Notes: generated by a model from the sequence alone, not told the origin. Positions 9,818 to 19,923 are shown, counted from the first letter of the stretch. The stretch: DNA of 64,000 nucleotides from Polynucleobacter necessarius (GCF_900095205.1 NZ_LT606951.1:310001-374000); one strand, 5' to 3'. A program made the numbers and translations.

Positions 9818-11488
9818 TTAATTTTGCCCTAGCAATTCGCGCGCATGACGACGCGTGGTATCGGTAATCGTTGCGCCACCAAGCATACGTGCTACCTCTT
9901 CAACGCGCTCAGCCCTGCCTAAAATCTGTACTTGCGATACCGTCTTTTCGTTGCTTTGTGTTTTGCTGACTTTGAGGTGATGATTTCCTTGGGCAGCCAC
10001 TTGCGGCAAATGTGTGACGCATAAGATTTGATGTGACTGGCCTAATTGGTGCAAAAGTTTGCCTACGGTTTTGGCTGCTGCACCGCCAATACCAGCATCC
10101 ACTTCATCAAAAATGAGCGTCGGTGTAAATGAGGCTTTGCTGGTAATGACGCTGATTGCCAAGCTGATACGAGCTAGCTCTCCACCGGAAGCTACTTTTG
10201 CGAGTGGGCGAGGGGTGCTACCCGCATGTCCTGCTACCAAAAATTCAATTTGCTCTAGACCATGAGATCCACCTTCTGAAAGCGGTGCTAAAGCGATCTC
10301 AAGACGACCCCCCGCCATAGATAAATCCTGCATCGCATCTGTTACAAGCTGACTGAGATCGGATGATGCTTGCTTACGTTTTTGTGACAGCTGTTTGGCT
10401 AGCTTGAGATATGCGGCTTCCTCTTGCTTCACTTTCTCGCGGAGAGCATCAATATTCTGAGAGGCGGCTAGGGCATCTAAGCGCTCCGAGGTTTCATTTA
10501 GGAGTGTTGGGAGCTCATCCGGTTCAGTGTGATATTTTCTAGCAGTGCTGTGCAGGGCTTGCATACGCTCTTCTACTTGTGCAAGTCGCGCAGGATCTAA
10601 ATCTAACTTTTGAAGATAGCGATTGAGACCATGAATAGCTTCATCTAATTGGATATTGGCTGATTCCAATGCTTGGCTTATGTCACCGAGACCTGGAGCA
10701 TGCTCAGCTAATGCGCCGACAGAACTACAAACCTTAGTTAAGTTGGATTCAAGCGAGTTATCTGCATCACTTAAAATATTGATAGCCTCTTGACACCCTT
10801 CAATCAGCTTAGCACCGTTGGCTAGTTTTGTATGCTCTCCTTGAATGCTGATCCATTCACCAACTTGTGGTGAAAGCTCAGTTAATTCTTCAAGTTGCCA
10901 CTCTAGGCGTTCTCGTTCGCGTTCGATATTTTGCCCAGCGTTCTCAGCTTGCTCTAGACGGCGACGAGAGTCGGCAACAGTTTTGAATGATTGTGCAACT
11001 TCTGTGGCAAGCGGCAACAAGCCTGCATGTCGATCGAGAAGTTCACGTTGCGCGCCACTCTTTAATAAAAGTTGATGTGCATGTTGCCCATGAATATCGA
11101 CGAGTTGGTCGCCAGCTTCTCTTAGTTGGATTAAGGTGGCAACGCTACCATTAATAAAGGCACGGCTCCGTCCATTGGACTCGACTGTTCTCTTGAGTAG
11201 CAGGCTTTTGCCCTCATCCTCCAGCGGGAACCCTTGCTCATCTAACCGATGGCTAAGTGATTTCACTTGCTCGGTGTTAATTCGAAAGAGAGCAGAAATT
11301 TCCGCGCGATTACTGTTCTCACGAATTTGACTACTATCGGCACGTTCGCCAAGAACTAGACCAAGAGCATCAAGAAGAATAGATTTGCCAGCGCCGGTTT
11401 CCCCGGTAAGTACCGTAAAGCCTGAAGCAAAATCTAATTCAAGATGGTCAACAATGACAAAGTCACGAAGTGAGATGGTTTGAAGCAT
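9818..11488 (-). CDS. recN: DNA repair protein RecN
   Basis: SMC-like ATPase that acts in recombinational repair of double-strand breaks. The 556 residues have the SMC order: Walker A GETGAGKS near residue 30, a long coiled-coil middle, the signature ASGGELARISLAISV near 435 and Walker B TLIFDEVDAGIGG near 465. It starts 26 bases after the nadK stop on the same strand; the nadK-recN order is common in proteobacteria. There is no sign of decay, in contrast to radC in this window. Confidence 0.96.
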   Translation of the reverse strand: MLQTISLRDFVIVDHLELDFASGFTVLTGETGAGKSILLDALGLVLGERADSSQIRENSNRAEISALFRINTEQVKSLSHRLDEQGFPLEDEGKSLLLKRTVESNGRSRAFINGSVATLIQLREAGDQLVDIHGQHAHQLLLKSGAQRELLDRHAGLLPLATEVAQSFKTVADSRRRLEQAENAGQNIERERERLEWQLEELTELSPQVGEWISIQGEHTKLANGAKLIEGCQEAINILSDADNSLESNLTKVCSSVGALAEHAPGLGDISQALESANIQLDEAIHGLNRYLQKLDLDPARLAQVEERMQALHSTARKYHTEPDELPTLLNETSERLDALAASQNIDALREKVKQEEAAYLKLAKQLSQKRKQASSDLSQLVTDAMQDLSMAGGRLEIALAPLSEGGSHGLEQIEFLVAGHAGSTPRPLAKVASGGELARISLAISVITSKASFTPTLIFDEVDAGIGGAAAKTVGKLLHQLGQSHQILCVTHLPQVAAQGNHHLKVSKTQSNEKTVSQVQILGRAERVEEVARMLGGATITDTTRRHARELLGQN

Positions 11489-11514
11489 GTATTAGCGTAG
11501 TAAAAAACTCGACA

Positions 11515-12420
11515 TCAGAATGTCGAGGGGTATTCATTCCAATGCAGTTTCTCGCGCAAAGTTTTGTAGTCGCTATGATTGCTTGGATGTAGTAGCGCAA
11601 TGGTTTTATCGGATTGACGTACTTCAATCTTGTCACTACTTTGTAGATTCGTTTGAGATTGCATATCAAAATTGACAATCACTTCTCGGCCATCAACAAC
11701 TTCAATCACAGTAACGCTATCTTGAGGCAGAACGATTGGTCGATTAGAGAGTGAGTGTGGTGCAATTGGCGCCAATAAAATGCCTGCAACGTGCGGATGC
11801 AAAATAGGTCCGCCGGCCGAAAGAGCATAAGCAGTTGAGCCAGTGGGTGTTGAAACAATCAAGCCATCTGATCTTTGGTTATACATAAATGAGCCATTAA
11901 CGTGCACCGCTAGCTCAACTATTCCAGAAATTCCAGAGCGGTTTACGACCACATCGTTTAAAGCCAAAGCGCGATTGATCTCTTTGCCTTCGCGCATCAC
12001 GACTGCAGCAAGGAGGGTGCGTGTGTCGGCTTCATACTCCCCTGCAATTATTTTGGGTAGGATGGTCTGTACGGACTGAATAGGAATATCCGTCATATAC
12101 CCAAGGCGACCCATATTGATGCCCACAAGGGGCACATTGCTTCCCGCTAGTTGACGGCCAATGCCCAACATCGTGCCGTCTCCTCCAAGAACAACAACCA
12201 AATCAATTGCCCCAGCAAAATCTTCAGCGGTTTTGATTGGGAAGTCTTTTAGGCCTAAATGTTGGGCTGTTGCGGCCTCTAGGAATACCTCGCAACCCAG
12301 ATTTTGTACCAGCATGGCTAGGTCTTTGAGGTGCTCTTCAATGCCATCCGCATGGAATTTGCCGACGAGCGCAACCCGGCTAAATGCCTTCTTGGTGGAA
12401 TTTGGGGATGAGCTTAACAC
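11515..12420 (-). CDS. nadK: NAD kinase
   Basis: Phosphorylates NAD to NADP in the cytosol. Family motifs are clear: [14 protein letters not shown] (GGDG), [12 protein letters not shown], and [21 protein letters not shown] choose the GTG at 12420, giving 301 residues, which fits the family. The frame is open upstream to 12459, but that start lies inside a CCATGG palindrome shared with the hrcA start on the other strand and would add 13 unlikely residues. The gene is divergent from hrcA and probably cotranscribed with recN. Confidence 0.94.
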   Translation of the reverse strand: MLSSSPNSTKKAFSRVALVGKFHADGIEEHLKDLAMLVQNLGCEVFLEAATAQHLGLKDFPIKTAEDFAGAIDLVVVLGGDGTMLGIGRQLAGSNVPLVGINMGRLGYMTDIPIQSVQTILPKIIAGEYEADTRTLLAAVVMREGKEINRALALNDVVVNRSGISGIVELAVHVNGSFMYNQRSDGLIVSTPTGSTAYALSAGGPILHPHVAGILLAPIAPHSLSNRPIVLPQDSVTVIEVVDGREVIVNFDMQSQTNLQSSDKIEVRQSDKTIALLHPSNHSDYKTLREKLHWNEYPSTF

Positions 12421-12457
12421 ATAACGATTAAACCATAGGCATAAAATCCCTTCCACC

Positions 12458-13475
12458 ATGGATGAACGTTCCCGCGCACTGCTTAAAACCCTTATCGAGC
12501 GTTATATCGAGGAGGGCCAGCCTATTGGCTCACGGACTCTCTCCAGATTTTCGAGTTTAGACATCTCTGCAGCCACTATTCGTAATGTCATGGCTGATTT
12601 AGGGGAGATGGGGTTGGTCACCAGCCCACATACCTCAGCCGGTCGTATACCGACTCCCAGGGGCTATCGTTTGTTCGTGGATACCATGGTGACGGTTCGT
12701 CCCTTGGAGGAAATGGCGACTCGAGAGGTTGAAAAAGGGCTTTTACCTGACCCTCTCCACAGCGGGTCTTAAATTCTGCAGCTCAGATTTTGTCTAACTT
12801 AACCCATTTTGCTGGGGTGGTGATGACGCCTAAACGTACCCAGGTTTTTAAACATATCGAGTTTTTGCGTCTAGGTGAAGGCAAAATTTTGCTGATCATG
12901 GTGACTCCCGAGGGGGATGTGCAAAATCGTATCTTGCCGACGACTCAGGATTACACACCTAGCCAACTGATCAAAGCGGGTAACTTTATTAATACCCAGT
13001 TTGCAGGAAAAAGTTTTGATCAGGTTCGTGCGCATCTTATTTTATTTCAGACTTAGATAATTTACGCGCTGATATTTCTGGATTAATGGCTTTAGCCCTG
13101 CAAAGCGGTGTTACTGATTACGATCGAGGTGTTGCTGGAATGGTGTTGTCCGATGAGCGTCGTTTGCTAAATGTTGGAGACTTAAATTCCAATCTCGATA
13201 AGTTGCGCAAAATGTTTGATATGTTGGAGCAGAAATCAGTGCTCATGCAATTGCTTGATGTTTCGAGTCATGCGGATGGCGTTCAGATATTTATTGGTGG
13301 TGAGAGTGATTTACTGCCATATGAGGATTTAGCTGTGATCAGTGCCCCATATAGCGTTGATGGCCAAATTGTAGGAATGCTTGGTGTGATAGGGCCTACT
13401 CGAATGGCTTATGACAGAGTCATACCGATAGTAGATATCACTTCTAAATTATTGTCTGGAGCGCTTAGCTCTTAA
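12458..13475 (+). pseudogene. hrcA: broken heat-inducible repressor HrcA
   Basis: HrcA represses chaperone genes by binding CIRCE operators. Three pieces in three frames make up one normal HrcA of about 337 residues. Piece 1 holds the winged helix ([19 protein letters not shown]) and ends at a TAA near 12770. Piece 2 ([13 protein letters not shown]) and piece 3 (NLRADISGLMALAL) hold the rest. Lesion 1 is a missing base near 12752-12758: adding one T restores [15 protein letters not shown]. Lesion 2 is a tandem copy of TTATT at 13037-13046: removing one copy restores [17 protein letters not shown] duplication of five bases is not a usual base-calling error. No functional repressor is expected. 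Confidence 0.92.
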
Positions 13476-13516
13476 TCGTTTACTTATAACTGTTTATTTA
13501 CTAGAGACAACTTATC

Positions 13517-14548
13517 TTGAATCAGAACCCGCATCTACGTGTATCCAAAACAGCAGTCTTAATATTAAACTTAGGCACACCATCAGCGCCAACGCCTAAA
13601 GCAGTGCGCGCTTATTTGAAGGAATTTCTCTCGGATCCTCGTGTTGTGGAAATTCCGCGAATCATTTGGTGGTGTATTTTGAATGGCATTATTTTGCCAA
13701 TTCGCAGCAGTGCATCTGCGAAGAAGTATGCATCTATTTGGTTGCCAAAATTAGGTTCACCCTTAATGCATTACTCTCGTTTGCAATACAAAGAGCTTGG
13801 CGAAAAATTTGCTAATGAGGGACATACTGTTTTGGTGGAATTAGCGATGCGTTATGGTGATCCATCAACACAATCTGCGCTTGAAGCCTTAAAGGCTCAG
13901 GGGATGGAGCGTTTATTACTTCTCCCTTTATACCCTCAATATTCAGCCACTACTTCGGCATCTAGTTTTGATGAAGTCTTTCGTGTTTTAAGCACTTGGC
14001 GTGATCAACCTGAGTTACGTTTAGTAAAGCATTACCACGATAATCCCGCTTATATTGCCGCTTTACGCGATCAAGTCTTAACGCATTGGGAAAAAGATGG
14101 GCGCCCAGATTTTGATCAGGGTGATCGATTTGTAATGTCTTTTCATGGGTTGCCGAAACGCAATTTAATGAAAGGCGATCCCTATCATTGTGAGTGTCTG
14201 AAAACAGGGCGTTTACTGGGCGAATCTCTCGGTTTAGAGCCGGGTCAATATATCGTTACCTTCCAGTCTCGCTTTGGAAAAGCCGAATGGTTAAAGCCAT
14301 ATACTGCGCCGACTATTGAAAAGTTAGCTAAAGAAGGTTGTCAGCGACTCGATATTTTCTGCCCGGGATTTCCAGCTGATTGTTTGGAAACGCTGGAAGA
14401 GATCGCCATGGAGGCTCGCGAAATCTTTTTGGAGCATGGTGGAAAAGATTATCGCTACATTCCCTGTCTTAACAGCAGCTCAAAGTGGATTGAGGCTCTA
14501 AGCGAAATCGCCCATCATCATTTGCAGGGCTGGTCTTTGGGGGGTTGA
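13517..14548 (+). CDS. hemH: ferrochelatase with shortened C-terminus
   Basis: Inserts ferrous iron into protoporphyrin IX, the last step of heme synthesis. Start is TTG at 13517. The 343 residues hold the family motifs, including MSFHGLPKRNLMKGDPYHC with the active-site His, SRFGKAEWLKPYT and CPGFPADCLETLEEI. The frame ends WSLGG after a run of six G (14539-14544). With five G the frame continues VESEAELAKRNERAELAERM to a TGA at 14610-14612, a charged tail like that of other betaproteobacterial ferrochelatases as I recall them. The catalytic body is complete, so the enzyme is probably active without the last 20 or so residues. Confidence 0.9.
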   Translation: MNQNPHLRVSKTAVLILNLGTPSAPTPKAVRAYLKEFLSDPRVVEIPRIIWWCILNGIILPIRSSASAKKYASIWLPKLGSPLMHYSRLQYKELGEKFANEGHTVLVELAMRYGDPSTQSALEALKAQGMERLLLLPLYPQYSATTSASSFDEVFRVLSTWRDQPELRLVKHYHDNPAYIAALRDQVLTHWEKDGRPDFDQGDRFVMSFHGLPKRNLMKGDPYHCECLKTGRLLGESLGLEPGQYIVTFQSRFGKAEWLKPYTAPTIEKLAKEGCQRLDIFCPGFPADCLETLEEIAMEAREIFLEHGGKDYRYIPCLNSSSKWIEALSEIAHHHLQGWSLGG

Positions 14549-14607
14549 GTCTGAAGCTGAATTAGCTAAGCGCAATGAAAGAGCGGAATTAGCTGAAAGA
14601 ATGAAGG

Positions 14608-14635
14608 CTTGAAATTGCTGGGAATGACCCAATAT
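14608..14635 (+). promoter_or_regulatory. sigma-32 heat-shock promoter of grpE
   Basis: CTTGAA at 14608-14613, a spacer of 14 bases, then CCCAATAT at 14628-14635. The RpoH consensus is CTTGAA, 13-15 bases, CCCCATNT; the -35 matches fully and the -10 matches at most positions. It lies 43 bases before the grpE start. The -35 box overlaps the TGA (14610-14612) at which the longer, five-G form of hemH would have ended. Confidence 0.75.
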
Positions 14636-14678
14636 TGCAAAGTAATACCTACTCACATAGCAAAGTAAAATAGTTTCC

Positions 14679-15233
14679 ATGACACAAGAAAATCAAAATC
14701 CAACTCCAGAGCAAGAAAATCCTGCTGCTGATCCGGCTGCAACCGAATCTGCTGCCACTGAGCCTGCTGCTGTTAAAACTCCTGAGCAAGAAATCGCTGA
14801 GCTCAACCAAAAAATTGGTGAGTTGCAGGACAATTTTTTGCGGGCAAAAGCAGAGGGTGAGAATATCCGTCGCCGTGCTGTTGAAGATATTGCTAAGGCG
14901 CACAAATTTGCAATTGAAAGCTTTGCAGAGCATTTGGTACCGGTGACAGATAGTCTTTATGCTGCATTAAGTACTGATGCTGGGGATGCAAAAGCTTTTA
15001 AAGAAGGTTTAGAAATTACCCTCAAGCAATTACTTTCTGCCTTTGAAAAGGGTCGAATGACCGAAATAAACCCTGCAGTAGGCGATAAATTTGATCCTCA
15101 CCACCATCAGGCCATTGCTTCGGTGTCTTCTGAACAAGAGCCAAATACTGTGGTTTCAGTGCTCCAGCGAGGTTATACGGTGGCAGACAGGGTCTTAAGA
15201 CCCGCTTTAGTGGCCGTTAGCGCCCCAAAATAG
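14679..15233 (+). CDS. grpE: nucleotide exchange factor GrpE
   Basis: Releases ADP from DnaK in the DnaK-DnaJ-GrpE cycle. It has 184 residues: an acidic, alanine- and proline-rich N-terminus, a long helix (about residues 38-80, including [20 protein letters not shown]), and a C-terminal beta domain with [17 protein letters not shown], the most conserved GrpE stretch. It is followed by a strong terminator and a separate dnaK promoter, so grpE and dnaK are separately expressed although adjacent. Confidence 0.95.
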   Translation: MTQENQNPTPEQENPAADPAATESAATEPAAVKTPEQEIAELNQKIGELQDNFLRAKAEGENIRRRAVEDIAKAHKFAIESFAEHLVPVTDSLYAALSTDAGDAKAFKEGLEITLKQLLSAFEKGRMTEINPAVGDKFDPHHHQAIASVSSEQEPNTVVSVLQRGYTVADRVLRPALVAVSAPK

Positions 15234-15269
15234 GTTAATAAGCCAGGGGGAAAGCCCCAAAAAATGCAT

Positions 15270-15296
15270 AAAAAGGGCAGATTTCTGCCTTTTTTG
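15270..15296 (+). terminator. rho-independent terminator after grpE
   Basis: Inverted repeat around GGCAGA / TCTGCC with a short loop, followed by a run of T at 15289-15295. The flanking A and T tracts extend the stem. It separates grpE from the dnaK promoter. Confidence 0.8.
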
Positions 15297-15307
15297 CTAT
15301 TTATCCC

Positions 15308-15335
15308 CTTGAATTCCTCTTTTTTGACCCCATTT
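15308..15335 (+). promoter_or_regulatory. sigma-32 heat-shock promoter of dnaK
   Basis: CTTGAA at 15308-15313, 14 bases, CCCCATTT at 15328-15335. This matches the RpoH consensus in full at both elements with ideal spacing. It lies 57 bases before the dnaK start, which also has a GGAG ribosome site. I see no CIRCE inverted repeat (TTAGCACTC-N9-GAGTGCTAA) near it. Confidence 0.88.
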
Positions 15336-15392
15336 ATTGAATATTGAAATATTTAGCCGTCCAACATAACAACTTAATTTTTTGGAGCCATT

Positions 15393-17318
15393 ATGGGAAA
15401 GATTATCGGTATCGACTTAGGAACCACGAATTCATGTGTTTCAGTCGTAGAAAACAATGCACCTAAAGTTGTCGAGAATGCCGAAGGCGCTCGCACAACT
15501 CCATCCATCATCGCTTACGTCGAAGATGGCGAAGTATTGGTTGGTGCGCCTGCAAAGCGTCAGTCAGTAACCAATCCTAAGAACACTATCTACGCAGTGA
15601 AGCGTCTGATGGGCCGTAAATTTATTGATCCTGAAGTGCAAAAAGACATTGGCCTTATGCCATACGCAATTATTCAAGCTGACAATGGTGATGCTTGGGT
15701 TGAAGCACGCGACAAGAAAATGGCGCCACAACAAGTGTCCGCTGAAATTCTGCGCAAGATGAAAAAAACAGCTGAAGACTATCTCGGCGAAGAAGTGACA
15801 GAGGCAGTCGTTACTGTTCCTGCTTACTTTAACGATAGCCAACGTCAAGCAACCAAAGATGCTGGTCGTATTGCTGGTTTAGATGTGAAGCGCATCATTA
15901 ATGAGCCAACCGCAGCTGCTTTGGCCTTTGGTTTAGACAAACAAGATAAGGTAGATCGCAAGATTGCTGTATATGACTTGGGTGGCGGCACCTTCGACGT
16001 ATCCATCATTGAGATTGCAAACGTTGACGGCGAGAAGCAATTTGAAGTGCTCTCTACCAACGGCGATACTTTCTTAGGTGGTGAAGACTTTGACCAACGC
16101 ATCATTGATTGGATCGTTACCGAGTTCAAGAAAGAGCAAGGTGTTGACTTGAGTAAAGACGTATTGGCATTGCAGCGTTTGAAAGATGCTGCAGAAAAAG
16201 CCAAGATCGAATTGTCATCCGCCCAACAAACAGAAATCAACTTGCCTTATGTGACAGCTGACGCTAACGGTCCTAAGCATTTGAACTTGAAGTTAACCCG
16301 TGCGAAATTGGAATCTTTGGTTGAAGAGTTGATTAACCGCACGGCTGGCCCTTGCTTAACCGCAATTAAAGATGCCAGTGTGAATGTTGCGGATATTGAC
16401 GACGTGATTTTGGTCGGCGGTCAAACTCGTATGCCTGCGGTTCAAGATAAAGTGAAAGAAATCTTTGGTAAAGAGCCACGTAAGGACGTTAATCCAGATG
16501 AAGCGGTAGCCGTTGGTGCAGCAATTCAAGGCTCTGTCTTGTCTGGCGATCGTAAAAACGTATTGCTCTTGGACGTTACACCATTGTCATTGGGTATCGA
16601 GACTCTTGGCGGCGTGATGACCAAGATGATTCCGAAGAACACTACGATTCCTACTAAGCATTCACAGGTTTACTCTACCGCTGAAGATAACCAGCCTGCC
16701 GTGACCATTAAATGCTTCCAAGGTGAGCGTGAGATGGCTGCTGCCAACAAGTTGCTTGGCGAATTTAACCTTGAAGGGATTGCTCCAGCGCAACGTGGTA
16801 TGCCACAAATTGAGGTGACCTTTGACATCGATGCTAACGGTATTTTGCATGTAACAGCAAAAGATAAAACTACTGGTAAAGAGAACAAGATCACCATCAA
16901 GGCAAACTCTGGCCTAACCGAAGAAGAAATTCAACGTATGGTTAAAGATGCTGAAGCCAATGTTGCGGAAGATAAAAAAGCGCTTGAGTTAGTAACTGCA
17001 CGTAACACTGCTGATGCTTTGGCTCACTCTACCAAGAAGGCTTTGGAGGAGCACGGTGCTAGCTTAGAGGCTTCTGAAAAAGAAGCGATTGAAGCCGCCC
17101 TCAAAGACTTGGATGAAGCAATCAAAGGTAGTGATAAGGAAGCAATTGAATCAAAAACAGAAGTTTTGGGTAAAGCTAGTCAGAAGCTAGGCGAAAAGGC
17201 CATGGCTGCTGAACAGGCTAAAGCTGGTGGTGCCGCTCCTGGTGGCTCAGCCCCTGGTTCTGCTCCTGATGCGGATGTAGTTGATGCAGATTTCAAAGAG
17301 GTTGATGACAAGAAGTAA
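15393..17318 (+). CDS. dnaK: chaperone DnaK (Hsp70)
   Basis: ATP-driven chaperone of 641 residues. ATPase-domain motifs are present: [17 protein letters not shown] at the start, [17 protein letters not shown] phosphate loop ([13 protein letters not shown]) near residue 195 and [12 protein letters not shown] near 340. The substrate domain ([13 protein letters not shown]) and the helical lid follow. The C-terminus has the usual Gly/Ala/Pro-rich linker and the acidic tail [13 protein letters not shown]. The gene is preceded by a perfect sigma-32 promoter and followed by dnaJ 100 bases downstream. Confidence 0.99.
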   Translation: MGKIIGIDLGTTNSCVSVVENNAPKVVENAEGARTTPSIIAYVEDGEVLVGAPAKRQSVTNPKNTIYAVKRLMGRKFIDPEVQKDIGLMPYAIIQADNGDAWVEARDKKMAPQQVSAEILRKMKKTAEDYLGEEVTEAVVTVPAYFNDSQRQATKDAGRIAGLDVKRIINEPTAAALAFGLDKQDKVDRKIAVYDLGGGTFDVSIIEIANVDGEKQFEVLSTNGDTFLGGEDFDQRIIDWIVTEFKKEQGVDLSKDVLALQRLKDAAEKAKIELSSAQQTEINLPYVTADANGPKHLNLKLTRAKLESLVEELINRTAGPCLTAIKDASVNVADIDDVILVGGQTRMPAVQDKVKEIFGKEPRKDVNPDEAVAVGAAIQGSVLSGDRKNVLLLDVTPLSLGIETLGGVMTKMIPKNTTIPTKHSQVYSTAEDNQPAVTIKCFQGEREMAAANKLLGEFNLEGIAPAQRGMPQIEVTFDIDANGILHVTAKDKTTGKENKITIKANSGLTEEEIQRMVKDAEANVAEDKKALELVTARNTADALAHSTKKALEEHGASLEASEKEAIEAALKDLDEAIKGSDKEAIESKTEVLGKASQKLGEKAMAAEQAKAGGAAPGGSAPGSAPDADVVDADFKEVDDKK

Positions 17319-17364
17319 GTTTGTAATCAGACATTCATTAACGCAGTTTTGACGTACTTAAATA

Positions 17365-17389
17365 ACAAGTCGGCCTCGTGCCGACTTGT
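17365..17389 (+). repeat. perfect 10-bp hairpin between dnaK and dnaJ
   Basis: ACAAGTCGGC at 17365-17374 pairs fully with GCCGACTTGT at 17380-17389 around the loop CTCGT. No T run follows, so it is not a standard terminator. A stem here could protect dnaK mRNA from 3' decay or reduce read-through into dnaJ; both are inference. Confidence 0.7.
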
Positions 17390-17418
17390 GTCATTCAGGT
17401 TGTTGAGAGGAATAGGCC

Positions 17419-18543
17419 GTGCCTAAAAGTAAACGCGATTTTTATGAAGTGCTTGGTGTAGCAAAAGGTGCCAGTGATGAAGAGCTGAAAAAAGCCTATC
17501 GCAAATTGGCTATGAAGCATCACCCAGATCGCAACCCAGATAGCAAAACATCCGAAGCCCAATTTAAAGAAGTCAAAGAAGCTTACGAAACTTTAACCGA
17601 CCCCAATAAGCGCGCTGCTTATGATCAATACGGTCACGCTGGTGTAGATCCTTCAATGGGCGGCGGATTTGGCGGTGGTGGCGGTTTTGCAGATGCTTTT
17701 GGCGATATTTTTGGCGATATCTTCGGCCAAGGTGGTGGTCGTCATTCCGGCCCCCAAGTTTATAAAGGCGCTGACTTGCGCTACAACATGGATATCACTC
17801 TTGAGCAGGCCGCGGAAGGTTATACAACTCAAATTCGTGTGCCAAGTTGGAGTAATTGCAAGCCATGTCACGGTACGGGTGCTGAACCAGGAACCAAGGC
17901 GGAAAAATGTACTACCTGTGATGGTCATGGCCAGGTTCGCATTCAGCAGGGCTTCTTTTCAATGCAACAGACTTGTCCAAAGTGTCGCGGCACAGGCGAG
18001 TACATACCAAAGCCTTGCAAAACATGCCATGGTAGCGGTAAACATAAAGAGCAAAAAACCCTTGAGATCAAGATACCAGCAGGTATTGATGATGGCATGC
18101 GAGTACGCTCGTTTGGCAATGGGGAGCCCGGTATTAATGGCGGCCCATCTGGCGATCTCTATGTAGAGGTGCATGTAAAGCCTCATAAAGTATTTGAACG
18201 TGATGGCAGTGATTTGCATGTCCAAATGCCAATCTCTTTTGCGACCGCAACCATTGGTGGAGAAATAGAAGTGCCAACCCTTTCGGGACGTGTTGAGTTT
18301 CCGATTCCTGAGGGAACTCAAACTGGTAAAACATTTCGCTTACGTCACAAGGGGATTAAGGGCTTACGCTCCACTTTAGTGGGCGATCTTTTTGTTCACG
18401 TTTTCGTTGAGACGCCTATCAAACTGACGGAAGAGCAAAAGAAATTACTGCAGAAGTTTGATGACAGCCTGAAGTCTGGTGGCGATAAGCACAGCCCACA
18501 GCAAAAGGGTTGGTTTGAAGGTGTGAAAAGTTTCTTTAGTTAA
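17419..18543 (+). CDS. dnaJ: co-chaperone DnaJ (Hsp40)
   Basis: Delivers substrates to DnaK and stimulates its ATPase. It has 374 residues and full type I layout: J domain with HPD in KHHPDRNPD near residue 33, a Gly/Phe-rich stretch (about 77-110), and four zinc repeats ([32 protein letters not shown]), then two C-terminal beta domains. Start is GTG at 17419 ([14 protein letters not shown]). It follows dnaK after a hairpin. Confidence 0.98.
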   Translation: MPKSKRDFYEVLGVAKGASDEELKKAYRKLAMKHHPDRNPDSKTSEAQFKEVKEAYETLTDPNKRAAYDQYGHAGVDPSMGGGFGGGGGFADAFGDIFGDIFGQGGGRHSGPQVYKGADLRYNMDITLEQAAEGYTTQIRVPSWSNCKPCHGTGAEPGTKAEKCTTCDGHGQVRIQQGFFSMQQTCPKCRGTGEYIPKPCKTCHGSGKHKEQKTLEIKIPAGIDDGMRVRSFGNGEPGINGGPSGDLYVEVHVKPHKVFERDGSDLHVQMPISFATATIGGEIEVPTLSGRVEFPIPEGTQTGKTFRLRHKGIKGLRSTLVGDLFVHVFVETPIKLTEEQKKLLQKFDDSLKSGGDKHSPQQKGWFEGVKSFFS

Positions 18544-18560
18544 GGCTGGCAGGAACAGGC

Positions 18561-19377
18561 CTAGCCAGCAAATCCATGCTCAGATCCGGGAAATTTTCCG
18601 GACTTGACTTCACGAACGTAAGCTTTGATCGCTGCCTCAATTGAATGGTGGCCATCCATGAAGTTCTTTACAAACTTTGGCGGCTTACCGGGGCTGATGC
18701 CGAGCATCTCTTGCAATACCAATACCTGTCCGGAGCATTCAGGGCCAGCGCCAATCCCGATGGTAGGAATATAGAGTCCTGCGGTAATTCTTTCACCCAA
18801 TGAAGAAGGAATGGCTTCTAGCACTACCATTTGTGCCCCAAGCCGCTTGGGCCAGCGCTTGCTCGAGCATGACGTGGGCTGCGTCTTTGGATTTTCCTTG
18901 AACTTTGTAGCCACCCAATACGTGAACGGATTGGGGCAGTAATCCTAAGTGCGCACAAACCGGTATGCTGCGTTCTACCAAGTGACGAATTACATCTACT
19001 TGCCAGTCACCACCGCCTTCAAGTTTGACCATGTTTATGCCAGCACGCATCAACTGGGCGGATGACTCTAATGCCTGAAATGGATCACCATAGCTCGCAA
19101 GGGGAAGGTCTGCAATTAAAAAAGCATGAGTATTAGCGCGGGCTACACACTCAGTGCGATAAGCCACTTGTTCTACGGTAACTGGCGTTGTACTGGAATG
19201 TCCTTGAATGACGTTACCCAAGGAGTCGCCAATCAGAATCGTTTCAACCCCGCAACGATTTAAAAGGGCGGACATAGTTGAATCGCATGCCGTCAGCATA
19301 GAAATTTTTTCACCCTCGGCATGCATCGCGAGGAGCTTGGTAATTGTGATTGGCTTATCGCCTTGTAAGTAACCCAT
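18561..19377 (-). pseudogene. panB: broken ketopantoate hydroxymethyltransferase
   Basis: PanB makes ketopantoate from 2-oxoisovalerate on the way to pantothenate and CoA. The N-terminal part ([16 protein letters not shown], with [14 protein letters not shown] and DLPLASYG) runs to about residue 178, then the frame breaks. The C-terminal part ([36 protein letters not shown]) is in another frame. Removing one G of GG near 18843-18845 restores [12 protein letters not shown], so a single-base insertion is the only lesion I see. The gene is last in the row pcnB-folK-panB and the gene before it, folK, carries the same kind of +1 lesion. Confidence 0.9.
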
Positions 19378-19394
19378 GGCGAGAGTTTAATGAA

Positions 19395-19923
19395 TTAATG
19401 CGCCGATTGGCTATAAAAGTCTTTTTCACCGCAACTGCGGTTCCTGCAGGCTAATCTTTCAATTCTTTGGTGTGCAACTTGAGGCAAATAGGCCTTGAGT
19501 TCGCCCCAATTGGGTAAAAAGATATCTGGGGCTATTTCAAGAAGGGGGAGGAGCACGAAAGAGCGCTCAATAATCTTGGGGTGTGGCAACATCAATTCTG
19601 TTTCATTTTGAGTTACCCCCTCATAAGACAGAATGTCTAGATCCAGTGTACGAGATGCATTTGCGTATGGGCGCTCCACGACCAAATTCCTGCTCAATCG
19701 CTTGGCAAACATCCAATAGGCCATAGGGGCTTAACTGAGTATCTACTTCTATGACGGCATTGATATAGTCACCACCAGCAGCTTCAACGGGCGCGCTTTG
19801 ATAAAAACAGCTTTTTGCCACAATGTGGACTTCGGATCGCAATGCCAGGCAAACAATCGCATTAGTAATGAGCTGACGCGTGTCGCCAATGTTGCCGCCA
19901 AATCCGATATATGCCCGTGCCAT
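19395..19923 (-). pseudogene. folK: broken hydroxymethyldihydropterin pyrophosphokinase
   Basis: FolK pyrophosphorylates the pterin precursor of folate. The first frame begins MARAYIGFGGNIGDTRQLI and holds YQSAPVEAAGGDYINAVIE; the second holds RTLDLDILSYEG and LPHPKIIERSFVLLPLLEI. The join is a +1 G insertion at 19676-19677: one G fewer gives FGRERPYANASRTLDLD, the family consensus. As it stands, the protein would stop after about 100 residues and lack the substrate-binding RTLDLD segment. Restored length would be about 175 residues. Confidence 0.9.

Noticed and set aside
12458..13475. Programmed frameshifting in hrcA
   Set aside because: No slippery heptamer with a downstream structure at either break, and lesion 2 is a 5-bp duplication; decay explains it better.
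17669..18166. 165-residue frame on the plus strand within dnaJ
   Set aside because: It lies entirely within dnaJ in another frame and has no recognisable domain; dnaJ motifs settle the coding frame.
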